A stretch of DNA of 64,000 nt from Paraglaciecola sp. L1A13. Lineage in GTDB: Bacteria; Pseudomonadota; Gammaproteobacteria; Enterobacterales; Alteromonadaceae. Positions 43,912 to 54,362 of the stretch are shown piece after piece (the first letter of the stretch is position 1; each line of letters starts with the position of its first letter). Both the position numbers and the translations under genes were made by a program. Where the stretch lies: assembly GCF_009796745.1 (NCBI RefSeq), contig NZ_CP047024.1, positions 3,162,001 through 3,226,000 of the forward strand, read 5' to 3'. The notes under the pieces are model-generated. The model was given only the letters and a program-made list of their open reading frames with translations, did no database searches and was not told the DNA's origin.

Positions 43912-45105
43912 TTACTTAGCTGACTTCGCATCATCAAGTGAAGGATAATCCACATATCCTTCACTGCCGCCACCATAAAAAGTTTCCTCATTCGGCTCAT
44001 TGTAAGGGCCATCTTGGGCAATTCGCGCGGGTAAATCGGGGTTCGCGAGAAACAAACGCCCGAACGCAACAGCATCAGTATCTTTATTTTCAATCCACTT
44101 CGCTGCTTCTTCAGGTGTAAATTCACCGTTAGCGATAAACATACCACTGAACGCGGCGCGCATATCTTTTAACAGCTGGTTGCCTTGCTCAATACCTGAA
44201 CCATCCCCGGTATGATTATTCGGACGCACCACGTGCAGATAGACTACACTTTTTCCTGAAACCGCTTTTGCTGCAGCAATGTAAGTGCTTTGTGGATCGT
44301 CGTCAAAGCTTCCCCCCGGACCTCCTGTGGGTGACAGCCGCACGCCAATATTATTACGCGGAATTTCTTGTGCAATCACATCGATAACCTCTTCAAGTAA
44401 CCGAAGCCTATTTTCAACACTGCCACCATATTGGTCATCGCGTTTGTTCACTGATGAGCGAATGAATTGGTCGAGTAAATAACCGTTCGCCGCATGTATT
44501 TCAACCCCATCGAAACCAGCTTCTTTGGCACACTTAGCAGCGTGGCGATAATCTCGTTTCACATTATCAATGTCTTCTAACGACATAGCCTGAGCTTTTG
44601 GGTGCGGCACTGTGGGTCCCTCAGGGAGTAAATCTCCTACGAACGCTTCGCCTTCAGGCTGAAACTCACTCGCAGAAAATGGACGCGCATTATGGGGTTG
44701 GAAGACTTGATGAGAAATCGCACCTACATGCCACAGCTGGCAATAGATGCGTCCACCAGCACTGTGCACAGCATCAGTAACGACTCGCCAATGTGCGACT
44801 TGTTGATCAGTAAATATGCCAGGTGTCCAAGCATATCCTTGGCCTTGAGGGCTGATTTGTGTTGCCTCAGAAACAATTAGTCCAGCCGACGCCCGTTGAG
44901 CATAATAAACAGCGTGGAGCGGCGTTTGCAGGTTATCACCTGCAGTGGAACGAGAACGCGTAAGTGGGGCCATTACAATACGATTAGTGAGCTGCATATT
45001 ACCTAGCTTGGTCGGCGCGGTTAATGCACGATGAGCACTTCCATTACTTTTATGTTCAGTGGGGGTTTCGGTTGAGCTTTTGATGGTATTTTTAATATTT
45101 GGCAA
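43912..45105 (-). CDS. nemA: Alkene reductase, Old Yellow Enzyme family (NemA-like)
   Basis: FMN-dependent reductase of activated C=C bonds and nitro-esters using NAD(P)H. 397 residues: TIM barrel beginning KLGNMQLTNRIVMAPLTRSR, with ASAGLIVSEATQISPQGQGY, QLWHVGAISH, FDGVEIHAANGYLLDQF, QYGGSVENRLRLL and the C-terminal AFGRLFLANPDLPAR. The start is TTG 45105 with AGAGGA seven bases upstream. A polar extension of about 30 residues precedes the barrel, longer than in E. coli NemA. 114 bp before adh on the same strand; possibly co-transcribed. Confidence 0.92.
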   Translation of the reverse strand: MPNIKNTIKSSTETPTEHKSNGSAHRALTAPTKLGNMQLTNRIVMAPLTRSRSTAGDNLQTPLHAVYYAQRASAGLIVSEATQISPQGQGYAWTPGIFTDQQVAHWRVVTDAVHSAGGRIYCQLWHVGAISHQVFQPHNARPFSASEFQPEGEAFVGDLLPEGPTVPHPKAQAMSLEDIDNVKRDYRHAAKCAKEAGFDGVEIHAANGYLLDQFIRSSVNKRDDQYGGSVENRLRLLEEVIDVIAQEIPRNNIGVRLSPTGGPGGSFDDDPQSTYIAAAKAVSGKSVVYLHVVRPNNHTGDGSGIEQGNQLLKDMRAAFSGMFIANGEFTPEEAAKWIENKDTDAVAFGRLFLANPDLPARIAQDGPYNEPNEETFYGGGSEGYVDYPSLDDAKSAK

Positions 45106-45616
45106 AATTTCGTCCTCTTGCTGTGTTACTCAATATATACCGGTATTGTTCGTGGTTATGACTCGTTAATTAGACAACCTCGAGCCAATTTTGCTAAAGC
45201 AGCCGTTATATTGGTAACGTAAATCGAATGTGGCAGAGACTAAGCAAGGGCTATTCCAAATGGTGGATATGATTGACCAACTTCGCTAAACACCAGGTCG
45301 AACGTAGCCTTGAGATATTTATCATTATGAAATAGGGCTATTAAGCCTTGCTCGAAACAGGTAACTAGCATGTGCAAACAGTAAATATTGCAAAACGGAT
45401 AACGTTATTGCACAGCAAATTAAAAACATTTGAGACGTAATGGCATATCCGGAGGGAATGGCGCACTTACTCGTCACTTACTATAGGTGGCACGTTTGAC
45501 TAATGGGTGAGCAGTGCGTGTTTATTTATATGATTAGGATTTTGTTCGCTGTGTGTTTACTGGGAGTTTAGCGCTTGATTCTTAGTATTTCCGGTGCGGT
45601 AATTGCCCGTTGCTCT
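45106..45616. other. Intergenic stretch, no gene recognised
   Basis: 510 bp upstream of nemA and downstream of the GGDEF gene. No supported ORF, hairpin or operator seen; expected to hold the nemA promoter. Confidence 0.5.
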
Positions 45617-46684
45617 TCAGTGAGAAAGAGCAACGCCTTCGTTTGTGCTAACGTAGCGAGCTCGCCCAGTGTTTTTCGCCTGGTAAAGCGCTTTATCAGC
45701 TAGATCAAATAATTCTTTTTTCCGCGTGGTTTTATCAACCAAGGTGTTTATTAGGCCAATCGAACAACTAACAATGTTTTGCCCATTGCCTTTAGCATGT
45801 TTAATTTTCTTTAATTGCCAGCCACGCAACACATTAGCCGCTAGAGCTTCGGATGCTACCAAATCATTGCCCAGTGAAATCACAACAAACTCTTCGCCAC
45901 CATAACGGGCGACGATATCGCTATCCCGGTTAAAAACCTGATTTAAGATCGTTGCTTGCATTTGAATCACTGCATCCCCGCGCAAGTGCCCGTAGCCATC
46001 GTTAAAGTCTTTGAAGTTATCAAGATCAATAACAAATATAGAAATAGGGCTATTAGTCCGAGCAGCCAGAGACAACATACGATCAAAATGCCGTTCTAGC
46101 GCGCCGCGATTATATAAACCCGTTAGCTGGTCAATTTGGTTTAAATGCACCAATTTTTCATTTACTTGTGCGAAGCGAGCAAATATATTTTCGATTTGTT
46201 TTACACCCACTAAACTGATGAGTAAGCCAAGAGACACAAAACCCAAATTAACCGTTCCAAAACTATCGTATACCGGATACATAAGCACCACAGCGCTAAA
46301 CCCGATTATAGATAACAATACAAAGGAGATTGAATATATAAAGGACAAGCGCATGATAAACATACAATAAAGCCCGTACAGGAATGTTCCTTCATAGGAA
46401 AACGAAAACGCTGCAATCTTCCAGCACTGAACAATCAACCAATAATTGGCGTAACACACCCCAAGCAGACTTAAGCATAGCACCGGATGATAGATTTTAT
46501 TGTAAGACGGTAAGAACGTCAGTGCAAAAAACACTGTCAGTATCGGCAGTTGCATACCTAAGCGCGAGATTAAGTAAACTCGCTTTACCGCATCAGGAAT
46601 AACCGTTAAATCAGCAATAATAAAACTCATCATTAAGACTGTTCCGATGACTATTACCAGCCTTAGTTTCTTCAGATTAAGCAT
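45617..46684 (-). CDS. Membrane-bound diguanylate cyclase (GGDEF)
   Basis: 355 residues: about six hydrophobic helices (about 8-180) with no recognised sensor domain, then a GGDEF domain. DQLTGLYNRGALERHF opens it, FVIDLDNFKDFNDGYGH holds metal ligands, and the active-site loop is YGGEEF. RDSD five residues before that loop fits the RxxD inhibitory I-site, so feedback by c-di-GMP is likely. Makes c-di-GMP, promoting surface growth in general. No EAL domain. A short stem overlaps the stop codon at 45608-45637. Monocistronic. Confidence 0.93.
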   Translation of the reverse strand: MLNLKKLRLVIVIGTVLMMSFIIADLTVIPDAVKRVYLISRLGMQLPILTVFFALTFLPSYNKIYHPVLCLSLLGVCYANYWLIVQCWKIAAFSFSYEGTFLYGLYCMFIMRLSFIYSISFVLLSIIGFSAVVLMYPVYDSFGTVNLGFVSLGLLISLVGVKQIENIFARFAQVNEKLVHLNQIDQLTGLYNRGALERHFDRMLSLAARTNSPISIFVIDLDNFKDFNDGYGHLRGDAVIQMQATILNQVFNRDSDIVARYGGEEFVVISLGNDLVASEALAANVLRGWQLKKIKHAKGNGQNIVSCSIGLINTLVDKTTRKKELFDLADKALYQAKNTGRARYVSTNEGVALSH

Positions 46685-46809
46685 AGAAGAGTTTGTTATC
46701 GTGTGATTTGTGATTGTAGCATCCAGCTAAATAAACCGATTTACCAATTTTATAGGGTGGCTAGATTCAAAGCAATTAAAAGCGTAACGCCTCTTAACAA
46801 ATTGCAGCA

Positions 46810-48027
46810 CTAAAGCGATGTCTGCTTCGAAATACGATGTAGGCGCTGTAATCCATAACCTAACAATAAAATCATCAGCAGCATCAACCATGAGCCCTTA
46901 ACCACTGCGGTCCATTTACCTTGATGCCAAAACATATCAAGATAAATTCCTCCTGTGCTGGCACCGATATAATAAAAGGTTAGATACAAAGATGATGCAC
47001 TTGCTTTGCCGCTACGCGCATTTAGGCTTACCCAACTGCTAGCGGTAGAATGGGTCAAAAAGAAACCAAAAGCATTTATAAACAGCCCAATAATAATGGC
47101 CAACAAAGACGGTATCAAGGTTATGGCAGAGCCAAACATAATAATAATCGTACCTGCCATCATGCATACTGGCTGAGAGAAACGCTTAGCCAATTTACCT
47201 GATATTGCCGACGCATAGGTGCCTGACAAATAGGTTAAAAATAGCAAACCAATGTACTGAGCTGATAGAGAATACGGGCTGTCTTTAAGTACAAACGTGA
47301 TGTAGCTATATTGATTCACGAAAATAAAAAAGCTTAAACCTCCAATGAGGTAACTCAGCAGCAATCGTTTATTTGCCAAATGCTCGCCCATTTGCGCCAA
47401 CATCAATTTTGGTCGCAAAGGCTTAGGTTCAAAATGGCGTGATGGGGGCAATAACCAAAAAAATGCCAGCGTTAACAGCATGCTCAGTACCGTCATCACA
47501 ATGAATGTTCCGCCCAGCCCTAAGTTTTCACCTAAGAAACCGCCCAATAAGCGCCCCCCAATCCCGCCTAACGAGTTGCCACTGATGTATATACCCACGG
47601 CTATCATCAAGGCATCAGCGTTAAATTCATCACTCATATAGGCAACTGCAATAGCAGGTAAGCCAGCTAAAAAGAAGCCTTGTAACGCCCGTAATAACAA
47701 TAAACTATGATAACCGCTGGTTAACGCTAAACTCGCCGTTGTTAGGGTAATCCCAACCATAGTAAACAACATGATGCCTTTGCGCCCAACGGCATCAGAT
47801 AATGGCCCGTAAAACAACAAAGATAGTCCAAGCGTTAAGGTAGCAATGGTAAAACTCATACTGGATTGCAAAGCAGAAACATTATATTGCTCTGCTATCA
47901 TTGGCAGTAAAGGTTGAGTCACATATAAATTGGCAAAAACCATAAACGAGCCCAAACACAAGGCAAGGGTCGCCCGCCAAAAAGCAGGTGTATGGGGGGC
48001 GATCATTTTGGTTTGAGAATTCAACAT
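46810..48027 (-). CDS. MFS transporter (YnfM/arabinose-efflux-like)
   Basis: 405 residues with twelve predicted helices. Begins PAFWRATLALCLGSFMVFAN and TQPLLPMIAEQYN, has the MFS motif A form GPLSDAVGRKG between helices 2 and 3, and LRALQGFFLAGLPAIAVAY, all of which suit the YnfM family of putative efflux carriers. Substrate unknown. The SD before ATG 48027 is weak. Lies after the prp operon terminator on the same strand and is probably separate from it. Confidence 0.88.
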   Translation of the reverse strand: MLNSQTKMIAPHTPAFWRATLALCLGSFMVFANLYVTQPLLPMIAEQYNVSALQSSMSFTIATLTLGLSLLFYGPLSDAVGRKGIMLFTMVGITLTTASLALTSGYHSLLLLRALQGFFLAGLPAIAVAYMSDEFNADALMIAVGIYISGNSLGGIGGRLLGGFLGENLGLGGTFIVMTVLSMLLTLAFFWLLPPSRHFEPKPLRPKLMLAQMGEHLANKRLLLSYLIGGLSFFIFVNQYSYITFVLKDSPYSLSAQYIGLLFLTYLSGTYASAISGKLAKRFSQPVCMMAGTIIIMFGSAITLIPSLLAIIIGLFINAFGFFLTHSTASSWVSLNARSGKASASSLYLTFYYIGASTGGIYLDMFWHQGKWTAVVKGSWLMLLMILLLGYGLQRLHRISKQTSL

Positions 48028-48073
48028 AAGACGCTTGAGTGAGTATCCGAATACGCAATAACAAGCGCATTAA

Positions 48074-48111
48074 TAATAAAAAAGCGACCTTAACAAAAGC
48101 TAAGATCGCTT
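48074..48111 (-). terminator. Rho-independent terminator of the prp operon
   Basis: On the minus strand AAGCGATCTTA pairs with TAAGGTCGCTT (one G-T/A-G exception) around GCTTTTGT, followed by TTTTTATTATT. It starts 27 bp past the prpF stop. Confidence 0.88.
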
Positions 48112-48137
48112 ACCAATAGACAAGGTTAATGAATTAC

Positions 48138-49400
48138 TTATTTGCTAGGCATTGTGCTTTTAAAGCTATCTTTCGGTATTCGCACCCAACCTTCCATTAA
48201 TACCCTAGCACTGCGGCTCATTGATGCTTTAAGCACAGACCATTGGCCATCAATTTGCTCAGCGGCAGCGCCTACTTTCAACGTGCCAGAAGGGTGACCG
48301 AAGCGCACGTCAGTACGATCGCCTCCCCCAGCGGCCATATTAACTAATGTACCAGGGATAGCCGCGGCGGTGCCAATAGCAACGGCAGCAGTGCCCATCA
48401 TGGCATGGTGTAATTTACCCATAGACATGGCGCGTACCAATACGTCAATGTCTTCAAGCCCAATGGTTTTACCACTAGATGAAACATAGGGTTTTGGTGG
48501 CGCGACAAAAGCGACCTTAGGCGTATGCTGACGTGATGCAGCGTCGCCTATATCCTTAATCAATCCCATTTGCACTGCCCCTTGGGCACGTATGGTTTCA
48601 AACTTTGTTAAGGCCGCTGGGTCACTATTGATCACCTCTTGTAACTCAGTGCCGGTGTAACCAATATCAGTAGCGTTAACAAAAATAGTCGGAATACCCG
48701 CGTTTATCAGTGTTGCTTGCAGATTAGTTAAACCAAGGGCTGCCAGCTCTGGTGAATTGAGCGTATCCACAATGTTCCCCGTGGGGAACATTCCACTGGG
48801 GCCGCCTGCTGCATCGTCTCCGTCATCAGCAGGCTGCATAAATTCAATTAATACTTCAGCAGCTGGGAATGTTACGCCATCGAGTTCAAAATCGCCGGTT
48901 TCTTGTACTTCACCTTCGGTAATGGGTACATGAGCGATAATGGTTTTCTTGATATTCTGCTGCCAAATTCGCACCTCGGCAATGCCATTTTGTGGCACCC
49001 GACTAGCTTCAACTAAGCCATTGCTTATGGCGAACGAGCCTACCGCAGCGGTTAAATTTCCGCAGTTACCGCTCCAATCCACAAAGGCTTTATCGATGGC
49101 CACTTGACCGAACAAGTAATTCACATCGTGGTCAGGGTGATCACTTTTCGACAAAATCACTGTTTTGCTGGTGCTTGATGTAGCTCCGCCCATACCATCG
49201 GTCTGTTTACCGTACGGATCAGGGCTGCCAATAACACGCAGCAATAAATTATCTCTTGCAGCGCCTGGCTTTTGGGCTACTTCAGGCAAATCAGCAAGGG
49301 CAAAGAATACCCCTTTGCTGGTGCCGCCACGCATATAAGTGGCAGCTATTTTTATTTGCGGCTGATGCGCCTGTGTTTGACTTTTTGACTGATTAGCCAT
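48138..49400 (-). CDS. prpF: 2-methylaconitate cis-trans isomerase PrpF
   Basis: Isomerises the trans-methylaconitate made by AcnD to the cis form used by aconitase, so PrpF accompanies AcnD. 420 residues: KIAATYMRGGTSKGVFF near the N-terminus, DGMGGATSSTSKTVI, VDWSGNCGNLTAAVG and MGKLHHAMMGTAAVAIG, all typical. The N-terminal region QSKSQTQAHQPQ is a short polar addition. Four bases separate it from acnD. Last gene of prpR-prpB-prpC-acnD-prpF and followed by a terminator. Confidence 0.95.
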   Translation of the reverse strand: MANQSKSQTQAHQPQIKIAATYMRGGTSKGVFFALADLPEVAQKPGAARDNLLLRVIGSPDPYGKQTDGMGGATSSTSKTVILSKSDHPDHDVNYLFGQVAIDKAFVDWSGNCGNLTAAVGSFAISNGLVEASRVPQNGIAEVRIWQQNIKKTIIAHVPITEGEVQETGDFELDGVTFPAAEVLIEFMQPADDGDDAAGGPSGMFPTGNIVDTLNSPELAALGLTNLQATLINAGIPTIFVNATDIGYTGTELQEVINSDPAALTKFETIRAQGAVQMGLIKDIGDAASRQHTPKVAFVAPPKPYVSSSGKTIGLEDIDVLVRAMSMGKLHHAMMGTAAVAIGTAAAIPGTLVNMAAGGGDRTDVRFGHPSGTLKVGAAAEQIDGQWSVLKASMSRSARVLMEGWVRIPKDSFKSTMPSK

Positions 49401-49404
49401 GGCC

Positions 49405-52011
49405 TTACCCTACCGTTGCTTCAAGGAAGTCTTGCGCAAAGCGCTGTAATACCCCGCCCGCCTCGTAGATAGAAGACTCTTCTTGGGTATCAATACGACA
49501 CTTCACCGGCACACTTACTTGCTCACCGCTTTTACGGGTAATGTTTACGGTCATTGTTGCTCCAGGCGTGCGCTCGCCCAGTACATCGTATGTTTCACTG
49601 CCATCAATGTGATAAGTATGGCGGTTTTCACCAGGCATAAATTCTAAGGGCAATACACCCATACCGATAAGATTGGTACGGTGAATACGCTCAAAACCTT
49701 CTGCTACTATCACCTCAACACCCGCAAGGCGCACCCCCTTGGCAGCCCAGTCACGTGACGAACCCTGACCGTAATCAGCACCTGCAATAATAATGAGCGG
49801 CTGTTTACGCTGCATATAGATTTCAATTGCTTCCCACATGCGCATTTCAGTGCCCTCAGGCTCTAGGCGCGTCAACGACCCTTGCTTCACTTTCGTTTGC
49901 CCGTTGCTACCCATTTCATAAACCATTTCATTAAACAGTTTGGGGTTAGCAAATGTCGCACGCTGAGCCGTTAAATGATCGCCTCGGTGAGTAGCGTAAG
50001 AGTTAAAATCTTCTTCTGGCAAACCCATTTTATGTAAATATGCTCCAGCGGCACTATCAAGCTGGATCGCGTTTGATGGCGATAAATGATCCGTCGTGAT
50101 GTTGTCACCCAATACCGCTAATGGGCGCAGACCTTTCATACTGCGCTCACCAGCTAATGCACCTTCCCAATAAGGGGGGCGGCGAATATAGGTACTTTGC
50201 GGGCGCCAATCGTATTGCGGATTAATATGCTCGCCGTATTCCACTTTCAAATCAAACATGGGCTCGTACACTTTACGGAACTGTTCAGGTTTAACGCTGG
50301 CTTTAACCACAGCATCAATTTCTTCATCTGTGGGCCAAATATCTTTTAAGGTAATGGCATTACCGTCTTTGTCGTGACCAAGTATGTCGCGCTCAATATC
50401 AAAGCGAATGGTGCCGGCAATAGCGTACGCTACGACTAATGGCGGCGAGGCCAAAAACGCTTGTTGAGCATAGGGATGAATACGGCCGTCGAAATTACGG
50501 TTACCTGATAACACTGCAGTTGTGTAAAGATCGCGCTCGGTAATTTCTTTTTGAATAACGGGGTCAAGTGCCCCGCTCATGCCATTACATGAGGTACACG
50601 CAAAGGCCACGACACCAAAACCAAGCTGTTCTAGCTCAGGCAATAGTTTCGCGTCTTCCAAATACAATTGCACCGCTTTTGACCCAGGCGCTAATGAACT
50701 TTTCACCCAAGGTTTGCGCGTTAAGCCAAGTTTGTTTGCATTGCGCGCAATCAAACCTGCCGCCACCATATTGCGTGGGTTACTGGTATTAGTACAACTG
50801 GTGATAGCCGCGATGATCACCGCGCCGTCAGGCATTTTACCTTCTTCGTTTTCTACCACACCACTGATGCCACGTTGCGCCAATTCAGAAGTAGGCACGC
50901 GGCTATGGGGGTTTGACGGTCCAGCAATGTTACGTCCAATGGTAGACAAGTCGAACGTAAGCACTCGCTCATATTCAGCAGTTTCTAGGCTATCAGCCCA
51001 TAACCCTGTGTGTTTGGCGTAGTTTTCAACCAGTTTAACCTGTTCGTCATCACGACCCGTTAAGGTTAAATAATCAATGGTTTGACGGTCGATATAGAAC
51101 ATCGCTGCCGTGGCACCATATTCTGGGGTCATGTTCGAAATGGTGGCTCTGTCACCCAAGGTCAGGTGCTTAGTGCCTTCACCATAAAACTCTAGGTACG
51201 ACGATACTACTTTTTCTTTACGTAAAAATTCGGTAAGTGCCAACACCACATCAGTGGCGGTGATCCCAGGTTGCGGGCGTCCAGTTAATTCCACGCCAAT
51301 AATATCGGGTAAGCGCATATACGATGCTCGGCCCAACATGACGCTTTCAGCTTCTAATCCGCCTACACCAATCGACATCACACCTAGCGCATCAACCATA
51401 GGCGTGTGGCTGTCAGTGCCCACCAAGGTATCAGGAAAGGCAACGCCATTTAGTTTTTGTACTACTGGCGACATACGCTCAAGGTTAATTTGGTGCAAAA
51501 TACCATTACCGGATGGGATCACGTCCACGTTTTTAAACGAGGTTTTGGTCCACTGAATAAAGTGAAATCGGTCTTCGTTACGTCTGTCTTCTATGGCGCG
51601 GTTTTTCTCAAACGCGTCTTTATCAAAACCACCAAATTCGACTGCTAACGAATGATCAACCACTAATTGGGTAGGTACAACAGGGTTTACTTTTGATGGA
51701 TCGCCACCTTTTTCTGCTATCGCGTCGCGCAAGCCAGCCAGATCAACCAAGGCCGTTTGACCTAAGATGTCATGACACACCACCCGTGCTGGAAACCACG
51801 GAAAATCCAAATCACGCTTGCGATCAATAAGCTGCTTTAACGAATCAGTTAGTTGCTCGGGGGCGCAGCGCCTAACTAGGTTTTCAGCCAGTATCCGAGA
51901 GGTATACGGCAATTTTGCATAAGCGCCAGGGGTGATGGCATCAACAGCAGCTTGGGTATCGAAATAATCGAGCTTGCTGCCAGGAAGAGGTTTACGGTAA
52001 TCAGTATTCAT
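49405..52011 (-). CDS. acnD: Fe/S-dependent 2-methylisocitrate dehydratase AcnD
   Basis: Aconitase-family dehydratase turning 2-methylcitrate into 2-methylaconitate. 868 residues from ATG 52011, chosen because AAGGA lies five bases upstream; ATG 52050 would add 13 hydrophobic residues. Fe-S cysteines occur in AAITSCTNTSNPRNM and in AFACTSCNGMSGALDP; VGTDSHTPMVDALG and GADYGQGSSRDWAAKG are aconitase swivel and active-site motifs. With prpF it replaces PrpD. Cytosolic; oxygen-sensitive cluster expected from family knowledge. Confidence 0.96.
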   Translation of the reverse strand: MNTDYRKPLPGSKLDYFDTQAAVDAITPGAYAKLPYTSRILAENLVRRCAPEQLTDSLKQLIDRKRDLDFPWFPARVVCHDILGQTALVDLAGLRDAIAEKGGDPSKVNPVVPTQLVVDHSLAVEFGGFDKDAFEKNRAIEDRRNEDRFHFIQWTKTSFKNVDVIPSGNGILHQINLERMSPVVQKLNGVAFPDTLVGTDSHTPMVDALGVMSIGVGGLEAESVMLGRASYMRLPDIIGVELTGRPQPGITATDVVLALTEFLRKEKVVSSYLEFYGEGTKHLTLGDRATISNMTPEYGATAAMFYIDRQTIDYLTLTGRDDEQVKLVENYAKHTGLWADSLETAEYERVLTFDLSTIGRNIAGPSNPHSRVPTSELAQRGISGVVENEEGKMPDGAVIIAAITSCTNTSNPRNMVAAGLIARNANKLGLTRKPWVKSSLAPGSKAVQLYLEDAKLLPELEQLGFGVVAFACTSCNGMSGALDPVIQKEITERDLYTTAVLSGNRNFDGRIHPYAQQAFLASPPLVVAYAIAGTIRFDIERDILGHDKDGNAITLKDIWPTDEEIDAVVKASVKPEQFRKVYEPMFDLKVEYGEHINPQYDWRPQSTYIRRPPYWEGALAGERSMKGLRPLAVLGDNITTDHLSPSNAIQLDSAAGAYLHKMGLPEEDFNSYATHRGDHLTAQRATFANPKLFNEMVYEMGSNGQTKVKQGSLTRLEPEGTEMRMWEAIEIYMQRKQPLIIIAGADYGQGSSRDWAAKGVRLAGVEVIVAEGFERIHRTNLIGMGVLPLEFMPGENRHTYHIDGSETYDVLGERTPGATMTVNITRKSGEQVSVPVKCRIDTQEESSIYEAGGVLQRFAQDFLEATVG

Positions 52012-52146
52012 AGCGGTCCTTAAATACAAAAATAACAACGCGCCAGTCATAACCTGTTTGCTAAGAATGAAAGCAGATACTGGCGAAAAAATTAAGCGAA
52101 CACGGCTGAGGCACTTGGGTTAAAAGTTTCCTCTGCCAGTTTTAGC

Positions 52147-53271
52147 TTAACGCTGGCTAATAGGTGACACTTTGCGCGGGTCAGGCCCAACATAGTCGGC
52201 ACTGGGGCGAATGATACGGTTGTTACTACGCTGCTCCATCACGTGTGCTGCCCAGCCTGTTAAGCGTGAACAAACAAATATCGGGGTAAACAATTTAGTC
52301 GGAATACCCATAAAGTGATACGCAGACGCATGGAAGAAATCCGCATTACAGAACAATTTTTTGCTATCCCACATAAATTCTTCACAGGCTACCGAGATGT
52401 CATACAAAGATGTATCGCCGTTTTCTTGGGCTAGCTTTTCAGACCAAGCTTTAATAATCACATTACGCGGGTCAGACTTGCTGTAAATTGCATGACCAAA
52501 GCCCATGATTTTCTCTTTTCGCTCTAACATGCCGGCCATTTTTTCTTTGGCGTCCGCTGGCGAGCTGAATTTTTGGATCATGTCCATGGCAGCTTCATTT
52601 GCTCCGCCGTGCAATGGCCCACGCAGTGAACCGATGGCGCCTGTTACACAAGAGAACATATCAGACAAAGTTGATGCACAAACACGCGCAGTAAAAGTAG
52701 AGGCATTAAATTCATGCTCGGCGTACAAAATAAGGGATACGTCCATTACTTTACGGTGCTGTTCAGATGGCGTTTTACCATGTAGTAAGGCCAAGAAATG
52801 CCCGCCCAGAGAATCTTCATCTGTGGTGCAATCAATCTCAACACCATCATGTGTAAAGCGATACCAGTAACACATAATTGCCGGAAACGCCGCTAGCAAT
52901 CGATTAGCCGCTTGCTGCTGTTGTGAAAAGTCAGTCTCTGGCTCAAGGTTACCCAAGAACGAACAACCCGTGCGCATCACATCCATAGGGTGTGCGTCTT
53001 TTGGAATAAGCTGTAGCACTGCTTTTAAGGCTTGCGGTAAATCGCGCTGGTTGCGCAACATAGCTTTATATTCGTCTAATTGCCCTTGATTCGGTAACTC
53101 GCCGTTGAACAACAAGTATGCCACTTCTTCAAAGGTAGCGTTGTCGGCTAAATCAGAAACATCGTACCCGCGATAGGTCAAGCCAGAGCCTGATTTGCCC
53201 ACTGTACACAAGGCCGTTTCGCCTGCACTTTGACCACGTAACCCTGCACCACTTAATTTTTTATCAACCAT
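52147..53271 (-). CDS. prpC: 2-methylcitrate synthase PrpC
   Basis: Condenses propionyl-CoA with oxaloacetate. 374 residues, typical of PrpC and shorter than housekeeping citrate synthase GltA. Motifs: SGSGLTYRGYDVSDLA near the N-terminus, DGVEIDC, HEFNASTFTARVCASTLSD, GALRGPLHGG-like GSLRGPLHGGANEAAMDMIQ, GFGHAIYSKSDPRNVIIK with catalytic His, and the C-terminal RIIRPSADYVGPD. AGGAG precedes ATG 53271. Between prpB and acnD. Confidence 0.96.
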   Translation of the reverse strand: MVDKKLSGAGLRGQSAGETALCTVGKSGSGLTYRGYDVSDLADNATFEEVAYLLFNGELPNQGQLDEYKAMLRNQRDLPQALKAVLQLIPKDAHPMDVMRTGCSFLGNLEPETDFSQQQQAANRLLAAFPAIMCYWYRFTHDGVEIDCTTDEDSLGGHFLALLHGKTPSEQHRKVMDVSLILYAEHEFNASTFTARVCASTLSDMFSCVTGAIGSLRGPLHGGANEAAMDMIQKFSSPADAKEKMAGMLERKEKIMGFGHAIYSKSDPRNVIIKAWSEKLAQENGDTSLYDISVACEEFMWDSKKLFCNADFFHASAYHFMGIPTKLFTPIFVCSRLTGWAAHVMEQRSNNRIIRPSADYVGPDPRKVSPISQR

Positions 53272-53384
53272 GACTTGCTCCTAAATAAGTATTCGTTAAA
53301 ACCGAGATAACCGTCATCCCAGTAACGCCATTTATGGCTATTAATGCGTTATCAATTATTTGCTTGTTAACAGTTTTCCTGCGC

Positions 53385-54263
53385 CTACTTGTTTTTGCCT
53401 TGGGCAAAAAGGCTGTCTAACTTTTGCTCGTAATCGTGATAATTAAGGTAATCATAGAGCTCCATGCGAGTTTGCATTTGATCCACAACAGAGGTTTGAT
53501 CGCCTTGCTCTAAAATGGCGCTATATACGGTTTCAGCGGCTTTATTCATAGCACGAAATGCACTTAATGGGTAAAGCACCATGGCTGCGCCCCACTCGCC
53601 TAACACTTTTTTATTCCATAATTCAGTTTGGCCAAACTCCGTGATATTAGCCAAAATCGGTACATCTAAAGCATCTGCAAACGCTCGGTAATGCTCTTCT
53701 GTTTTTATTGCTTCGGCGAAAATACCGTCAGCACCAGCGGCCACATACGCCTTAGCGCGCGCAATGGCGGCATCTAGCCCTTCTTGGGCGAATGAGTCTG
53801 TGCGCGCCATAATGAAAAAGTCAGCATCGGTGCGTGCATCAACGGCAGCTTTAATGCGATCAACCATTTCTTCTACGGGTACGATCTCTTTATTTGGACG
53901 GTGGCCACAACGCTTTTGCGCTACTTGGTCTTCCATATGCACAGCGGCTGCGCCGGCTTTTTCCATATCGCGAATGGTTTTGGCAATATTGAATGCTCCG
54001 CCCCAACCTGTGTCGATATCCACTAAAAGCGGTAAATCACAGGCCGAAGTAATGCGCTGTACATCTGCAATCACATCATTGAGTGATGTCATGCCTAAAT
54101 CAGGTAAACCGTAGGATGCGTTAGCCACACCGCCACCGGATAAATAAATGGCTTGATGACCAATCTTTTTGGCCATCATGGCTGAATAGGCATTAATCGC
54201 CCCAACGATTTGCAACGGTTTGTTATCTTTTAAGGCTTGACGAAATTTTTGACCTGGGCTCAT
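53385..54263 (-). CDS. prpB: 2-methylisocitrate lyase PrpB
   Basis: Splits 2-methylisocitrate to pyruvate and succinate, the last step of the cycle. 292 residues in a TIM barrel of the isocitrate lyase superfamily: [16 protein letters not shown] [23 protein letters not shown] for the metal, [12 protein letters not shown] with the catalytic Cys, [14 protein letters not shown] and [15 protein letters not shown] lies eight bases before ATG 54263. First catabolic gene after the regulator. Confidence 0.97.
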   Translation of the reverse strand: MSPGQKFRQALKDNKPLQIVGAINAYSAMMAKKIGHQAIYLSGGGVANASYGLPDLGMTSLNDVIADVQRITSACDLPLLVDIDTGWGGAFNIAKTIRDMEKAGAAAVHMEDQVAQKRCGHRPNKEIVPVEEMVDRIKAAVDARTDADFFIMARTDSFAQEGLDAAIARAKAYVAAGADGIFAEAIKTEEHYRAFADALDVPILANITEFGQTELWNKKVLGEWGAAMVLYPLSAFRAMNKAAETVYSAILEQGDQTSVVDQMQTRMELYDYLNYHDYEQKLDSLFAQGKNK

Positions 54264-54362
54264 GTAACTTGCTCCTTAGGGTAGTTATTTTTTGATGAGG
54301 TAAAAATCGGCCTCATCGCAACAATTAAAAGGTTATTTGATGACAACACAATGACGGCAACG

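Noticed and set aside
45608-45637. Stem over the GGDEF stop codon as terminator
   Set aside because: CGTTGCTCTT and AAAGAGCAACG pair well, but no T-run follows on the minus strand.
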